Assembly (NCBI GenBank): GCA_029202545.1
Contig: CP119311.1
Coordinates: forward strand, 4,712,001 to 4,776,000
Reading direction: 5' to 3'
Length of the DNA: 64,000 nucleotides
DNA from: Candidatus Pseudobacter hemicellulosilyticus
GTDB lineage: Bacteria; Bacteroidota; Bacteroidia; Chitinophagales; Chitinophagaceae
Both the position numbers and the translations under genes were made by a program. Each line of letters opens with the position of its first letter. The first letter of the stretch is position 1. The notes under the pieces were generated by a model that searched no databases, had not been told where the DNA came from, and saw only the letters and a list, made by a program, of their open reading frames with translations. Of this stretch, positions 45,607-54,498 are shown piece after piece.

Positions 45607-47739
45607 ATGCCAGACTTTGATACCAATCATGTAAAAAACATCGTCTTGCTGGGCCACGCCGGCGCCGGCAAGACCACCTTAGCGGAGTGCATGCTCTTTG
45701 AAGCAGGCCTTACCACCCGCCGTGGGTCCATTGCCGAGCGCAATACCGTCAGCGATCACCACGAACTGGAACAACAAAGAGGGAATTCCATTTTCTCCTC
45801 ACTGCTCCACACCAGGTGGCGGGGCTATAAGATCAATATCCTGGACACGCCGGGTTATGACGACTTTGCCGGCGATGTAGTCTCCGCCCTTCGCGTAGCC
45901 GATACCGGTATTATGCTGCTCAACGCCACCGCCGGCGTGGAAGTAGGCACCGATATCATCTGGGAATACACCGAAAAATTTAATACACCCATGATCTTTG
46001 CGGTCAATAAGCTGGACGATGACAATGCCGACTTTGACCGCACCTTTATGGAAGCCCAGCGACATTTCGGGAATAACGCAGTGCTGGTGCAATACCCTTT
46101 ACAGCAGGGCGCCGGCTTCCACGAGATCATTGATGTGCTGCGCATGACCCTGTATAAATTCCACGACACCGGCGGCAAGCCCGATAAGCTGCCCATCCCC
46201 GATACAGAAAAGGCAAAAGCCGATGAGCTCCACCGGCAGCTGGTAGAAGCCGTTGCCAGCAACGACGAGGCACTGATGGAAAAATATTTTGAGAGAGGGG
46301 AGCTGGACGAGGATGAACTCAAGGAAGGATTGCGCAAAGCTATGATCCACCATGATCTCTTCCCCGTATTCTGCCTTTCCGCTGAACGCAATATGGGTAG
46401 CGGCCGCCTGATGGGCTTTATTGACAATGTATGCCCCAGCGCCAATGAAATGCCGCCACAGACCACACTCAACGGTGACGCGCTGCCCTGCAACGCCGCC
46501 GGGCCTGCCTGCCTCTTCATCTATAAAACAGTTTCCGAGCCCCATGTGGGCGAACTGTCTTTCTTTAAGGTTTATTCCGGCACCATCCGCAGTGGTATGG
46601 AACTGGTCAATGAGACCACCGGTGTTTCCGAAAAGCTCAGCCAGCTCTTTATTGTGGAAGGCAATAAACGCCAGCCCGTACAGGAACTGACAGCCGGAGA
46701 TATTGGCGCCACCCTGAAGCTGCGCAATACCCATGTCAACAATACCCTGCATGAAAAGGGCAGGAATATTGAATTGACACCCATCCGTTTCCCCATACCC
46801 AATATGAGCATGGCCATTGAATCCCTGAAAAAAGGGGAGGAGGAAAAACTGAGCCAGGCCCTGCACCAGCTGAAGGAAGAAGATCCTACGGTGATCCTGG
46901 AATTTTCCCAGGAGCTGAAGCAGACCATCATCCATTGCCTGGGCGAGCTGCACCTCAGCATCATCAAATGGCGGATAGAGCACCTGCACAACGTGGAAGT
47001 GAAATTCACCAAACCCAGGATCCCTTACCGGGAAACCATCCGCCGCATGGCCGAATCCAATTACCGCCACAAGAAACAATCCGGCGGCTCCGGTCAGTTC
47101 GGGGAAGTGTTCATGCGCATTGAACCCTGGTATGAAGGCATGCCCGATCCCAAAGGCCTCAACGTCCGTGGCAGGGAAGAGTTCCCGCTGGACTGGGGCG
47201 GCAAGCTGGTGTATTTCAACTGCATTGTAGGCGGCGCCATTGACAACCGTTTCATGCCCTCCATACTGAAGGGAGTCATGGAAAAAATGCAGGAAGGACC
47301 GCTTACCGGTTCTTTTGTCCGGGATGTGCGTGTGTCCGTATACGATGGGAAAATGCACCCTGTGGATTCTAATGACATTTCTTTCAAGATCGCCGGCCTG
47401 ATGGCCTTTAAGCAGGCTTTCCAGGAAGCTGATCCGCAATTGCTGGAGCCCCTGTTCCAGGTGGAGGTGCTCTGCCCGGAAGACCTCACCGGCTCCGTGA
47501 TCGGCGATCTCCAGACCAGGCGCGCCATTGTGGAAGGCATGGGCGCCGATGGTCATTTTACCAAGGTAATAGCGCGGGCGCCACTCGCAGAAATGCATGA
47601 TTACTCTTCCTCGCTGCGGTCCATCACCCAGGGAAGGGCTAAGTTCAATATGCATTTTGACAGCTACGCGCCCGTACCCTTCGAGATACAAAAGAAACTG
47701 CAGGAAGATTATCACAAGCTGGCTAAAGAAGAAGCATAG
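45607..47739 (+). CDS. Elongation factor G paralogue (EF-G2-like) with altered GTPase motifs
   Basis: A 710-residue EF-G-like protein: G domain (about 8-280), domain II ('CLFIYKTVSEPHVGELSFFKVYSG', about 305-390), and domains III, IV and V to the end ('YSSSLRSITQGRAKF'). The P-loop is GHAGAGKT (16-23), G4 is 'NKLD', and the G3 motif reads DTPGYDDF, so the catalytic His of DTPGH is Tyr84. Switch I is 'QQRGNSIFSS'. Bacteroides EF-G2 is known to support translocation without GTP hydrolysis during starvation, and this gene fits that type. The start at 45607 is chosen to begin at 'MPDFDTNHVKNIVLLGHAG'. Confidence 0.88.
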   Translation: MPDFDTNHVKNIVLLGHAGAGKTTLAECMLFEAGLTTRRGSIAERNTVSDHHELEQQRGNSIFSSLLHTRWRGYKINILDTPGYDDFAGDVVSALRVADTGIMLLNATAGVEVGTDIIWEYTEKFNTPMIFAVNKLDDDNADFDRTFMEAQRHFGNNAVLVQYPLQQGAGFHEIIDVLRMTLYKFHDTGGKPDKLPIPDTEKAKADELHRQLVEAVASNDEALMEKYFERGELDEDELKEGLRKAMIHHDLFPVFCLSAERNMGSGRLMGFIDNVCPSANEMPPQTTLNGDALPCNAAGPACLFIYKTVSEPHVGELSFFKVYSGTIRSGMELVNETTGVSEKLSQLFIVEGNKRQPVQELTAGDIGATLKLRNTHVNNTLHEKGRNIELTPIRFPIPNMSMAIESLKKGEEEKLSQALHQLKEEDPTVILEFSQELKQTIIHCLGELHLSIIKWRIEHLHNVEVKFTKPRIPYRETIRRMAESNYRHKKQSGGSGQFGEVFMRIEPWYEGMPDPKGLNVRGREEFPLDWGGKLVYFNCIVGGAIDNRFMPSILKGVMEKMQEGPLTGSFVRDVRVSVYDGKMHPVDSNDISFKIAGLMAFKQAFQEADPQLLEPLFQVEVLCPEDLTGSVIGDLQTRRAIVEGMGADGHFTKVIARAPLAEMHDYSSSLRSITQGRAKFNMHFDSYAPVPFEIQKKLQEDYHKLAKEEA

Positions 47740-47786
47740 CGCCAGTCTGCGGCGGGATACTGCAGTTACCGGCCGCCATTTATTCC

Positions 47787-47830
47787 AGGTTATTACCCTT
47801 TCTTCAGAGAGGGGTAATAACCTTTTTTTT
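47787..47830 (+). terminator. Terminator of the EF-G-like gene built from the end of nhaA
   Basis: AGGTTATTACCC (47787-47798) and GGGTAATAACCT (47812-47823) form a perfect 12-bp stem followed by seven T. The loop holds the nhaA stop codon, and the right arm is nhaA coding sequence. Confidence 0.85.
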
Positions 47831-48997
47831 GCTGGTCACCACTTTAAGGAACAGGTAACCTGCTGTACCGGCAATAACCGATGCGCTCAGCACAGCGATC
47901 TTGGCCGTGGTGATGGTAGCCGCATCCATAAACGCCAGCAGGGTGATGAAGATAGACATGGTAAAGCCGATACCGCCCAGCATGCCGGCTCCTGTTATAT
48001 GCCACCAGTTGATGGTTGCAGGGACCCGGCAGATACGCAGTTTCACTGCTACCCAACAATACAGCAGGATCCCCAGGGGCTTGCCCAGCACCAGGCCGGT
48101 CATGATGCCCAGCGCATTGCGGGTGCCAAATCCTTTGGCCCAACCAGACCCAAAGACAATGCCCGTATTGGCCAGCGCAAAAACAGGCAGGATGCCGAAG
48201 GCGACAGGCTTATGCAGCCAGTGCTGCAGCCTGGAAGAAGGGGAGGAAGGACCGCCATCTCCGAATGGAATGGTAAAGGCCAGCAGGATACCCGCAATAG
48301 TGGCGTGTACCCCGGATTGCAGCATGCAGTACCAGAGCAACAGTCCCGGCAGCAGGTAAAAAGCCAGGTGATTGACGCGCCGCCGGTTCAGCAGTAACAA
48401 CAGCCCGAAGAGCAGCAGGGCCGCGCCGAAATAGAAAAAAGAAAATCCTTTTGTATAAAAAACGGCTATGACAATGATGGCGCCAAGATCATCAATAATG
48501 GCCAGGGCCGTCAGGAAGATCCGTAAAGAGGGCGGCACTTTATTGCCCAGGAGCGAGAGTATACCCAGTGCAAAAGCAATATCAGTGGCCATGGGAATAC
48601 CCATGCCTCCCTGTTCCGGCGTACCCTGGTTAAACAGGAAATGGAACAGGGCAGGGGTCAGCATGCCGCCCAGTGCAGCCACCACGGGCAAGAGGGCATT
48701 GCTGGGATCCGATAGTTCCCCATGGATCAGCTCCCGTTTGATCTCCAGTCCAATGAGCAGGAAAAAAATAGCCATCAGGAAATCATTCACCCAGTATTCT
48801 ACCGGGTGGCGTAGTTGCAGGCCACCGGCTTCAAAGCCGATGGACTGATGCCAGAAATGGAGGTATTGATCGCCCCAGGCCGAATTGGCCAGCAGGATGG
48901 AAACAATGGTGCAGCCTACCAGTATCAAACCGCCTGACTTTTCACTCCTGAAGAATGCCGTAAACAATGTAGTCAGGCCTGTACGCATAATAATCAT
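47804..48997 (-). CDS. nhaA: Na+/H+ antiporter NhaA
   Basis: A 397-residue membrane protein with about twelve helices. It carries the family landmarks 'MATDIAFALGILSLLG', the paired Asp in 'LAIIDDLGAIIVIAVFY' (ion-binding site) and 'GIMTGLVLGKPLGI'. It exchanges two protons for one sodium ion at the inner membrane and protects against sodium and alkaline stress. A histidine-kinase gene lies ten bases upstream in the same direction, so they may share a transcript. Confidence 0.96.
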   Translation of the reverse strand: MIIMRTGLTTLFTAFFRSEKSGGLILVGCTIVSILLANSAWGDQYLHFWHQSIGFEAGGLQLRHPVEYWVNDFLMAIFFLLIGLEIKRELIHGELSDPSNALLPVVAALGGMLTPALFHFLFNQGTPEQGGMGIPMATDIAFALGILSLLGNKVPPSLRIFLTALAIIDDLGAIIVIAVFYTKGFSFFYFGAALLLFGLLLLLNRRRVNHLAFYLLPGLLLWYCMLQSGVHATIAGILLAFTIPFGDGGPSSPSSRLQHWLHKPVAFGILPVFALANTGIVFGSGWAKGFGTRNALGIMTGLVLGKPLGILLYCWVAVKLRICRVPATINWWHITGAGMLGGIGFTMSIFITLLAFMDAATITTAKIAVLSASVIAGTAGYLFLKVVTSKKKVITPL

Positions 48998-49007
48998 TTA
49001 GTTCAGC

Positions 49008-50642
49008 TTACCCGTTCTCTTCCGGCAGTGGTGGTACATCCGCAAGGGTAAAATAAAAACAGCTGCCGGCGCCGGGATTGGATTCAACCCAGATCTTTCC
49101 GCCGTGCAATTCTACGATTTTTTTGCAATGGGCCAGCCCGATGCCGGAACCTTCATAGTCGTTCCGGTTATGCAGCCGCTGGAATATGATGAAGATCCGT
49201 TCAGCATGCTGCTCGTCGATCCCGATGCCATTGTCGCAGATCATGAACTTCCAGGCATCCGTTTCCCGGGTATAGGCAATGGTCACTTCCGGCTGCAGGT
49301 CCGGGCGGCGGAATTTGATGGCGTTGCTGATCAGGTTCTGGAATAACAGTTTAAGCTCGGTGGGAAAAGCATAGACCACGGGCAGGTTAACAGCAGTGAT
49401 CAGCGCATTGTTGAGCCGTATATTATTGTCCATATCAGCCAGCACCTGGTGCAGCAGGATATTGCAGTCCACCGGTTCAAAACGGATCTGACGGCCCAGC
49501 CGGGAATAGTCCAGCAGGTCTTTGATCAGTGTCATCATGCGCTCGGAGGCCTGCAGGATATAGTCCAGGTATTTTTCTGCATTGGGCACCTGCTGACTGG
49601 TATATTGTTTACGCAGCAGCTCTACAAAGCCCACAGTGGTCTTGAGTGGTTCCTGCAGATCATGGGAAGCCACAAAGGCAAACTGTTCCAGTTCCTTGTT
49701 CTTGCGTTCCAGTTCGGCCGTTCGTTGCTCTACTTTCTTTTCCAGGTTGGCATTGGCTTCGCGGATGGCCAGCTGCAATTGTTCCAGCTTGCCGGCCATG
49801 ACATTGAAATCATTGGCCAGGATACCGATCTCATCTTTGGAGAATACCCGGGCCTTGCGACTGAAATCCCCTTTACCCACCGCCTGGGCCGAGTAAATAA
49901 TTTCGTCCAGTCCTCTTTTCATAGACCTGCTGACCAGAATGGCCAGGAGCAGGCCCGTCAGTTCCACAGTCAGCGCAATGCCCAGCAGGATGCGCAGGAT
50001 CACTTTTTCCATCCATCGTGAACCCTCGCCCAGGGTAAAGGAGAACTCATCCTCAAAATCGGTGACCTGGATATTCAGCGGGTCTATCTCATCCAGGATA
50101 CTATCAATCCGTTGCTGGGATTTATGGGGAGAATTGATCTCCTGCCGGAGCTTGCCGGCAATGACGTTCATCTGCGGGATCAGCCCATCAGCTTTGATCC
50201 AGGCCTGTACCGCTTTATGGATATAGTGGTTGTCGTAAAAACGGGTAAAGAGCTTGATCATGCCGGCCACATCATCTGCATGGTTGCGTCCGTCCCGAAA
50301 GCCTTTCCAGAGCTTTTGCCGGTCCCCGTCTTTGCCCTTGCTCATCTCAACCAGCGCGGTATGGTCTCCCTCGGGCACCTTCAAATAGTCGCGGTATTTC
50401 AGGTAATCGGCTTCATTGTGTGTACGGCCGTACCGAAGGAGCTGGTACATGGCGTCTTTCTGGGCCTTGGACCAGAGGGCTTCCCCATTGACATAAGCGC
50501 GGACAGCAGAAAGAGTATTGATGGAAAATGCCAGCGCCACAAGCTCTATGGCAATGAGTAATGCCATAATGCCTACGGTGAAATAGAGTTTTTTAGCAAT
50601 CGATACGTCTCTGAACCATTTGCCGGGTGCAAATACTTTCAT
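49008..50642 (-). CDS. HAMP-domain sensor histidine kinase (phytochrome-like HisKA type)
   Basis: A 544-residue kinase with helices at about 18-40 and 210-235 around a mostly helical periplasmic sensor of about 165 residues (possibly CHASE3-like). HAMP (about 235-290), a coiled coil, HisKA (His327 in 'VASHDLQEPLKTTVGF') and HATPase ('NLISNAIKFR', 'DNGIGIDEQHAERIF', 'GSGIGLAHCKKI') follow. No response regulator is adjacent. It lies ten bases before nhaA, which suggests a link to ion or pH stress. Confidence 0.92.
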   Translation of the reverse strand: MKVFAPGKWFRDVSIAKKLYFTVGIMALLIAIELVALAFSINTLSAVRAYVNGEALWSKAQKDAMYQLLRYGRTHNEADYLKYRDYLKVPEGDHTALVEMSKGKDGDRQKLWKGFRDGRNHADDVAGMIKLFTRFYDNHYIHKAVQAWIKADGLIPQMNVIAGKLRQEINSPHKSQQRIDSILDEIDPLNIQVTDFEDEFSFTLGEGSRWMEKVILRILLGIALTVELTGLLLAILVSRSMKRGLDEIIYSAQAVGKGDFSRKARVFSKDEIGILANDFNVMAGKLEQLQLAIREANANLEKKVEQRTAELERKNKELEQFAFVASHDLQEPLKTTVGFVELLRKQYTSQQVPNAEKYLDYILQASERMMTLIKDLLDYSRLGRQIRFEPVDCNILLHQVLADMDNNIRLNNALITAVNLPVVYAFPTELKLLFQNLISNAIKFRRPDLQPEVTIAYTRETDAWKFMICDNGIGIDEQHAERIFIIFQRLHNRNDYEGSGIGLAHCKKIVELHGGKIWVESNPGAGSCFYFTLADVPPLPEENG

Positions 50643-51124
50643 GCAGGTTTGATTTTTATGGATCAGCGAACCCGAAAGATAATAAAAAAAGGCAATGGAA
50701 CTAACCCCGGACCGGCACCGAAAAAAACAAACGGCCGCCCACCCGGATAGGGGAGCAGCCTCCTGTAACTGGCTTTGGAACGGAAAAATAAGATACTATA
50801 TTTTTATTATATAACAAAGTACCAACGGCTGAATTCAGCATTCGACTATACACATACGGTAGTTCCTGATCCGTGCTGTCCCCGTTTATTGGAACGCCCT
50901 GGGGACAGCATCGGGAAGAGGCCATTTTGGTAAGAAAAGATACCCGCCTTAGACAATCAGCCAGCTGCTTCGGGCAGGCCTGAGCGGGGTCATAGCCGGA
51001 ACCGGCCAAAATCAGTCCCAGTGGGGATAAATCACCCGTTTATGGATTACAATTTTTTATTAAATTGGACGTTAGTAGGAATACGACTATTCCTGAGAAC
51101 CCGAAAACCCCTGTTTCTCTCCCT
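50643..51124. other. Intergenic region with a 10-bp inverted repeat
   Basis: Between divergent genes. A minus-strand frame at 50701-51009 has no recognisable protein character. The clear structure is a 10-bp inverted repeat at 50874-50910. Confidence 0.5.
50874..50910. repeat. 10-bp perfect inverted repeat
   Basis: TGCTGTCCCC and GGGGACAGCA are separated by 17 bases with no T-tract on either side. It may be an operator or a structured leader element. Confidence 0.6.
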
Positions 51125-51379
51125 ATGATGCCGTACATACAGAATGACCAGGACTACCTGGCTGAAAAGTTCCACCTGCAGGACATCCATATTGTCCATG
51201 CCAGTAAGATCGCTCTCCTCAAGATCCAGAGTTGGAAATTCGCCATGCGCACACCTGAAGTAGGCAATAGCTACCTGATGGCTGCGGAGGACATGGTGCG
51301 TGATTCCCTGCTGACCGCAGTGCCTTATTCCTTTATCCTGAGCGAAGAAGGTTATCACCTCTCCGAAATGGAGAACTGA
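51125..51379 (+). CDS. Small protein of unknown function
   Basis: An 84-residue protein starting 'MMPYIQNDQDYLAEKFHLQ'. The ATG at 51125 is chosen over a TTG at 51065. The composition is normal for a folded soluble protein, with no signal peptide or membrane helix. No family is recognised. It precedes the SRPBCC gene in the same direction by 112 bases. Confidence 0.55.
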   Translation: MMPYIQNDQDYLAEKFHLQDIHIVHASKIALLKIQSWKFAMRTPEVGNSYLMAAEDMVRDSLLTAVPYSFILSEEGYHLSEMEN

Positions 51380-51491
51380 TACCACCTGTACCTGACAGGT
51401 GTTGCACAAGCTCCCCAATCAATTACCCGCCCCCTGTTGAGGCGGCGGGCAGGGTTTTGGCAGGATCATTCCTGAACAAATCCTGATATGT

Positions 51492-52253
51492 ATGAAACAG
51501 TATGAAACGGATCGATACGGGGAACTGCCACCCTGGTCTGATGAGGGGCCGTTGAATACGCCCGCATTCCCCAACCATGTCATCAACGTTGGCTGGCATG
51601 AAAGACTGCTGTCCACTGCAGCCGGTATCCTGCTCCTGAGCGCAGGATTGCGTGGTATTGGCCGCCATCCCATTAAAAATTTTGTCAAAACAGCTGCAGG
51701 CGGTCTGCTCCTGTACCGCGGTCTGTCCGGTAACTGTCCGCTGTATACTGCCATGGGCAAACAGCAGAACGTGGTTCATACCAAGGCCATCACGGCCAGG
51801 GCCAGCCTGCTTATCAATAAATCCCGCTACGAATTATACCAGTTCTGGCGCAGGCTGGAAAACCTGCCGCTCTTTATGCGTCACCTCGCCAGTGTACGGG
51901 AAATAGACGATCGTCACTCCCGCTGGGAAGCCATTGTTCCGGGCAACCTGGGCCGCATCCGCTGGAATGCCGAGATAGTAAAGGATGAGCCCGGCCGGCT
52001 GATCGGCTGGCAGTCCATCAGCGGCTCCGGCATTGAGACTGCCGGTAAAGTGGAATTCTTTGATGCAGAAGATGGAACCACCGAGCTGCAGGTGATCATT
52101 ACCTACCGGCCACCCGCAGGCGATATTGGCGTTAGCATTGCCAGCATATTGAATCCCCTGTTCCGGAAACTGATAGAACGGGATATCCACCAGTTCAAAG
52201 AACATATTGAAGGCCGGACCTCGCTGGAATATACAGTGAATGAAGCACCTTGA
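51492..52253 (+). CDS. DUF2892-like membrane segment fused to SRPBCC domain
   Basis: A 253-residue protein. The N-terminal part has two hydrophobic segments (about 42-58 and 66-84, 'LLSTAAGILLLSAGLRGIG') like the YgaP-type DUF2892 unit. The rest (about 98-245) is an SRPBCC/polyketide-cyclase-like fold, with 'INKSRYELYQFWRRLENLPLFMRHL', 'RWEAIVPG' and 'DEPGRLIGWQSI'. SRPBCC folds bind hydrophobic ligands. It is probably anchored in the inner membrane. The ligand is not known. Confidence 0.85.
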   Translation: MKQYETDRYGELPPWSDEGPLNTPAFPNHVINVGWHERLLSTAAGILLLSAGLRGIGRHPIKNFVKTAAGGLLLYRGLSGNCPLYTAMGKQQNVVHTKAITARASLLINKSRYELYQFWRRLENLPLFMRHLASVREIDDRHSRWEAIVPGNLGRIRWNAEIVKDEPGRLIGWQSISGSGIETAGKVEFFDAEDGTTELQVIITYRPPAGDIGVSIASILNPLFRKLIERDIHQFKEHIEGRTSLEYTVNEAP

Positions 52254-52263
52254 GACGGGGCCC

Positions 52264-52272
52264 TTGGTTCGT
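52264..52272 (-). repeat. ACGAACCAA motif, copy 5
   Basis: Eleven bases past the SRPBCC stop, on the minus strand; context GGGACGAACCAAGGG. Confidence 0.6.
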
Positions 52273-52360
52273 CCCATACCTTGTATTTTCTTTTCCCGCA
52301 ACAGCACACCAAAAGGTATTAATCTTTTCATCTTGAGGCTTGTTGTAGCACAAATGGTAA

Positions 52361-52394
52361 ACAGCCGTCTTCCCCGTAGGAGGCGGCTGTTTTT
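52361..52394 (+). terminator. Intrinsic terminator after the SRPBCC gene
   Basis: ACAGCCG (52361-52367) and CGGCTGT (52384-52390) are followed by a T-tract that runs into motif copy 6. Confidence 0.65.
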
Positions 52395-52401
52395 GGTTCG
52401 T
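52393..52401 (-). repeat. ACGAACCAA motif, copy 6
   Basis: Directly joined to a terminator T-tract, on the minus strand; context GGACGAACCAAAAAC. Confidence 0.6.
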
Positions 52402-52577
52402 CCATAAAACAAACCACAGATGCCCGGCCAGCTGGTCTGCTTTCCCCGCACCGCCCGCTATAGCAGCCATCGGTTTTGCCATCCACTGCAATCTCAGCTA
52501 ACGCACGTTCGTTTTATTTGTATATTGCGGTCTGTACCCAATCATTTACCCGTTAACAAATTCCTACAAACCGTTTT

Positions 52578-53762
52578 ATGAACAAACGCGAAGTGGTTAT
52601 TATTTCGGCTGTCCGCACGCCCATGGGCAGTTTTGGCGGCAGTCTCAGTCAATTCAGTGCAACCAAACTCGGCGCCATAGCCATCAAAGGCGCCCTGGAA
52701 AAAGCCGGTCTGCGCCCTGAGCAGGTAGAAGATGTGCTGATGGGGTCTGTGATCCAGGCCAACCTGGGACAGGCGCCTGCCCGGCAGGCCGCTAAATTTG
52801 CCGGTCTGCCCAATGAAGTGAACTGCACCACCATCAATAAAGTATGCGCCAGCGGTATGAAAGCCATTGCCCAGGCAGCGCAGAGCATTGCGCTGGGAGA
52901 TGCGGATATTGTGATTGCCGGTGGTATGGAAAGCATGAGCAATGTGCCTTTCTACGTAGAGAATATGCGTTGGGGCAATAAATACGGCAACAGCAGCCTG
53001 ATTGACGGTCTGGCCAGGGATGGTCTGACAGATGTATATGACGGCAAGGCCATGGGCAATGCCGCAGAGTTGTGCGCCAGGGAATGTGGCATCAGCCGGG
53101 AAGAGCAGGACAATTTTGCTGTCAGCAGTTACCAGCGTGCGCAGGCCGCCTGGAACCAGGGAAAATTTGCCGGCGAGATCATCCCGGTGGAGATCCCCCA
53201 GCGCAAAGGTGACCCCGTGCTGTTCAGCAGGGATGAAGAGCCCTGGAATGTCAAATTTGATAAGATCCCTGAGCTGAAACCTGCTTTCCAGAAAGATGGC
53301 ACCGTTACGGCCGCCAATGCTTCTACCATGAATGACGGGGCGGCAGCCCTGGTGCTCATGAGCCGGGAGAAAGCGGAAGCGCTGGGCCTGCAACCCATTG
53401 GCCGGGTGCTGAGCTGGGCCGATGCCGAACAGGCGCCGGAATGGTTCACCACCTCACCTGCAGTGGCCCTGCCCAAAGCGGTCAGCAAAGCAGGATTAAC
53501 CCTGTCTGATATCAGCTATTTTGAACTCAACGAAGCCTTTGCCGTAGTGGGCATTGAAAATACGCGGCGGATGAAACTGGATCCGGCAAAAGTGAATGTG
53601 CATGGCGGCGCTGTCAGCCTGGGCCATCCGCTGGGCGCCAGCGGGGCCAGGATCATTGTCACCCTGCTGCATATATTGCGGCAGCACAAAGCACGTTATG
53701 GTGCGGCTGGTATCTGCAACGGGGGTGGGGGAGCCAGCGCCATGGTGATAGAAGCTTTATAG
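52578..53762 (+). CDS. Acetyl-CoA C-acetyltransferase (thiolase II)
   Basis: A 394-residue thiolase. The acylated Cys90 lies in 'TTINKVCASGMKAI', the catalytic His in 'NVHGGAVSLGHPLGASGAR' and the second Cys in 'GICNGGGGASAMVIE'. It condenses or cleaves acetoacetyl-CoA and related 3-ketoacyl-CoAs. The length and motifs fit the degradative/biosynthetic AtoB-like group. No other beta-oxidation gene is adjacent. A terminator follows. Confidence 0.95.
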   Translation: MNKREVVIISAVRTPMGSFGGSLSQFSATKLGAIAIKGALEKAGLRPEQVEDVLMGSVIQANLGQAPARQAAKFAGLPNEVNCTTINKVCASGMKAIAQAAQSIALGDADIVIAGGMESMSNVPFYVENMRWGNKYGNSSLIDGLARDGLTDVYDGKAMGNAAELCARECGISREEQDNFAVSSYQRAQAAWNQGKFAGEIIPVEIPQRKGDPVLFSRDEEPWNVKFDKIPELKPAFQKDGTVTAANASTMNDGAAALVLMSREKAEALGLQPIGRVLSWADAEQAPEWFTTSPAVALPKAVSKAGLTLSDISYFELNEAFAVVGIENTRRMKLDPAKVNVHGGAVSLGHPLGASGARIIVTLLHILRQHKARYGAAGICNGGGGASAMVIEAL

Positions 53763-53785
53763 TATTAACGCACATCTATTACGCA

Positions 53786-53819
53786 AACAGCGCTTCGGTG
53801 ATACCGAGGCGCTGTTTTT
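53786..53819 (+). terminator. Terminator between thiolase and lipoprotein genes
   Basis: A stem of CAGCGC/GCGCTG plus CGGT/ACCG, with T after it on the plus strand. It lies between convergent genes and may serve both. Confidence 0.75.
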
Positions 53820-53837
53820 ATGAACGGGGGGATCTGT

Positions 53838-54326
53838 TTAGCGGGTGAAGCTGTACACGATGTACACGGTTTTGCCTTCAAAGTTAACAGGACTTTGCAG
53901 CTGCATGCTGCTGGCAGTAAGGGAACGCACTTCCAGGCGGTAGCCATCGGTCACGTTCTTGGCCTTGTTGTCGCCAATGTTCTTGAACTGGAAATAGCGG
54001 ACGCCATCGGCATTCTGCATGCTCCAGTAGATCTTCCTTTCACCACCGGTACAGTCCTGACCGGAAGCAGGTACGGAATAGGTACCGTTGCCATTGGGGG
54101 CCAGGTTCCAGGTGCTGCCCACATAACAGGTGTAGAGCGCATCATCGAATACGGTTACCCTTAGACCATTTTTGGAAACGCCTTCCACATCAACATTGCT
54201 CACCGTCCAGGTGCCCCTGATGTTTACATTGCCCCCTTCCGTACTGGCCACCTTGCTGGGTGAACAGGCCGAGAAGCTGGCCGCCAGCAGCAGGAAAGCA
54301 GCGGATAAAAACTTCATCTTTTTCAT
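53838..54326 (-). CDS. Small lipoprotein, possibly lipocalin-like
   Basis: A 162-residue lipoprotein (MKKMKFLSAAFLLLAASFSAC, lipid Cys21). After a short linker comes 'NIRGTWTVSNVDVEG', a strand pattern like lipocalin-type lipoproteins of Bacteroidota (GxW near the start), then alternating beta strands to the end ('KTVYIVYSFTR'). Two Cys at about residues 67 and 92 could pair. The ligand is unknown. It is divergent from pdhB. Confidence 0.7.
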   Translation of the reverse strand: MKKMKFLSAAFLLLAASFSACSPSKVASTEGGNVNIRGTWTVSNVDVEGVSKNGLRVTVFDDALYTCYVGSTWNLAPNGNGTYSVPASGQDCTGGERKIYWSMQNADGVRYFQFKNIGDNKAKNVTDGYRLEVRSLTASSMQLQSPVNFEGKTVYIVYSFTR

Positions 54327-54442
54327 ATTCGTTTTTTTTATGATTGTTTCTGGTAACAGAACAAATCTGATACCATGTTCATTAACGCCACAAAATTAAA
54401 AATTTACATTCCGCCGCCCCATTTTTCCCTTTCCGGTTCATA

Positions 54443-54474
54443 TTTGTTTATCTGCCTCTCAACCAATACCTTTG
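54443..54474 (+). promoter_or_regulatory. Consensus Bacteroidota promoter of the PDH E1-beta gene
   Basis: TTTG (54443-54446), a 20-base spacer and TACCTTTG (54467-54474), 24 bases before the start codon. Confidence 0.75.
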
Positions 54475-54498
54475 CGGAACTTAAAATTAATCCAAAGG

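Larger units (their letters stand above)
52254..52577. other. Intergenic region with two ACGAACCAA copies and a terminator
   Basis: No gene is present. It contains inverse copies of the ACGAACCAA motif at 52264-52272 and 52393-52401, and a terminator hairpin at 52361-52394. Confidence 0.6.

Noticed and set aside
50701..51009. Minus-strand open frame of 102 codons before the orphan kinase
   Set aside because: Cys/Pro/Arg-rich composition without a folded-protein pattern; it contains the inverted repeat and looks like chance.
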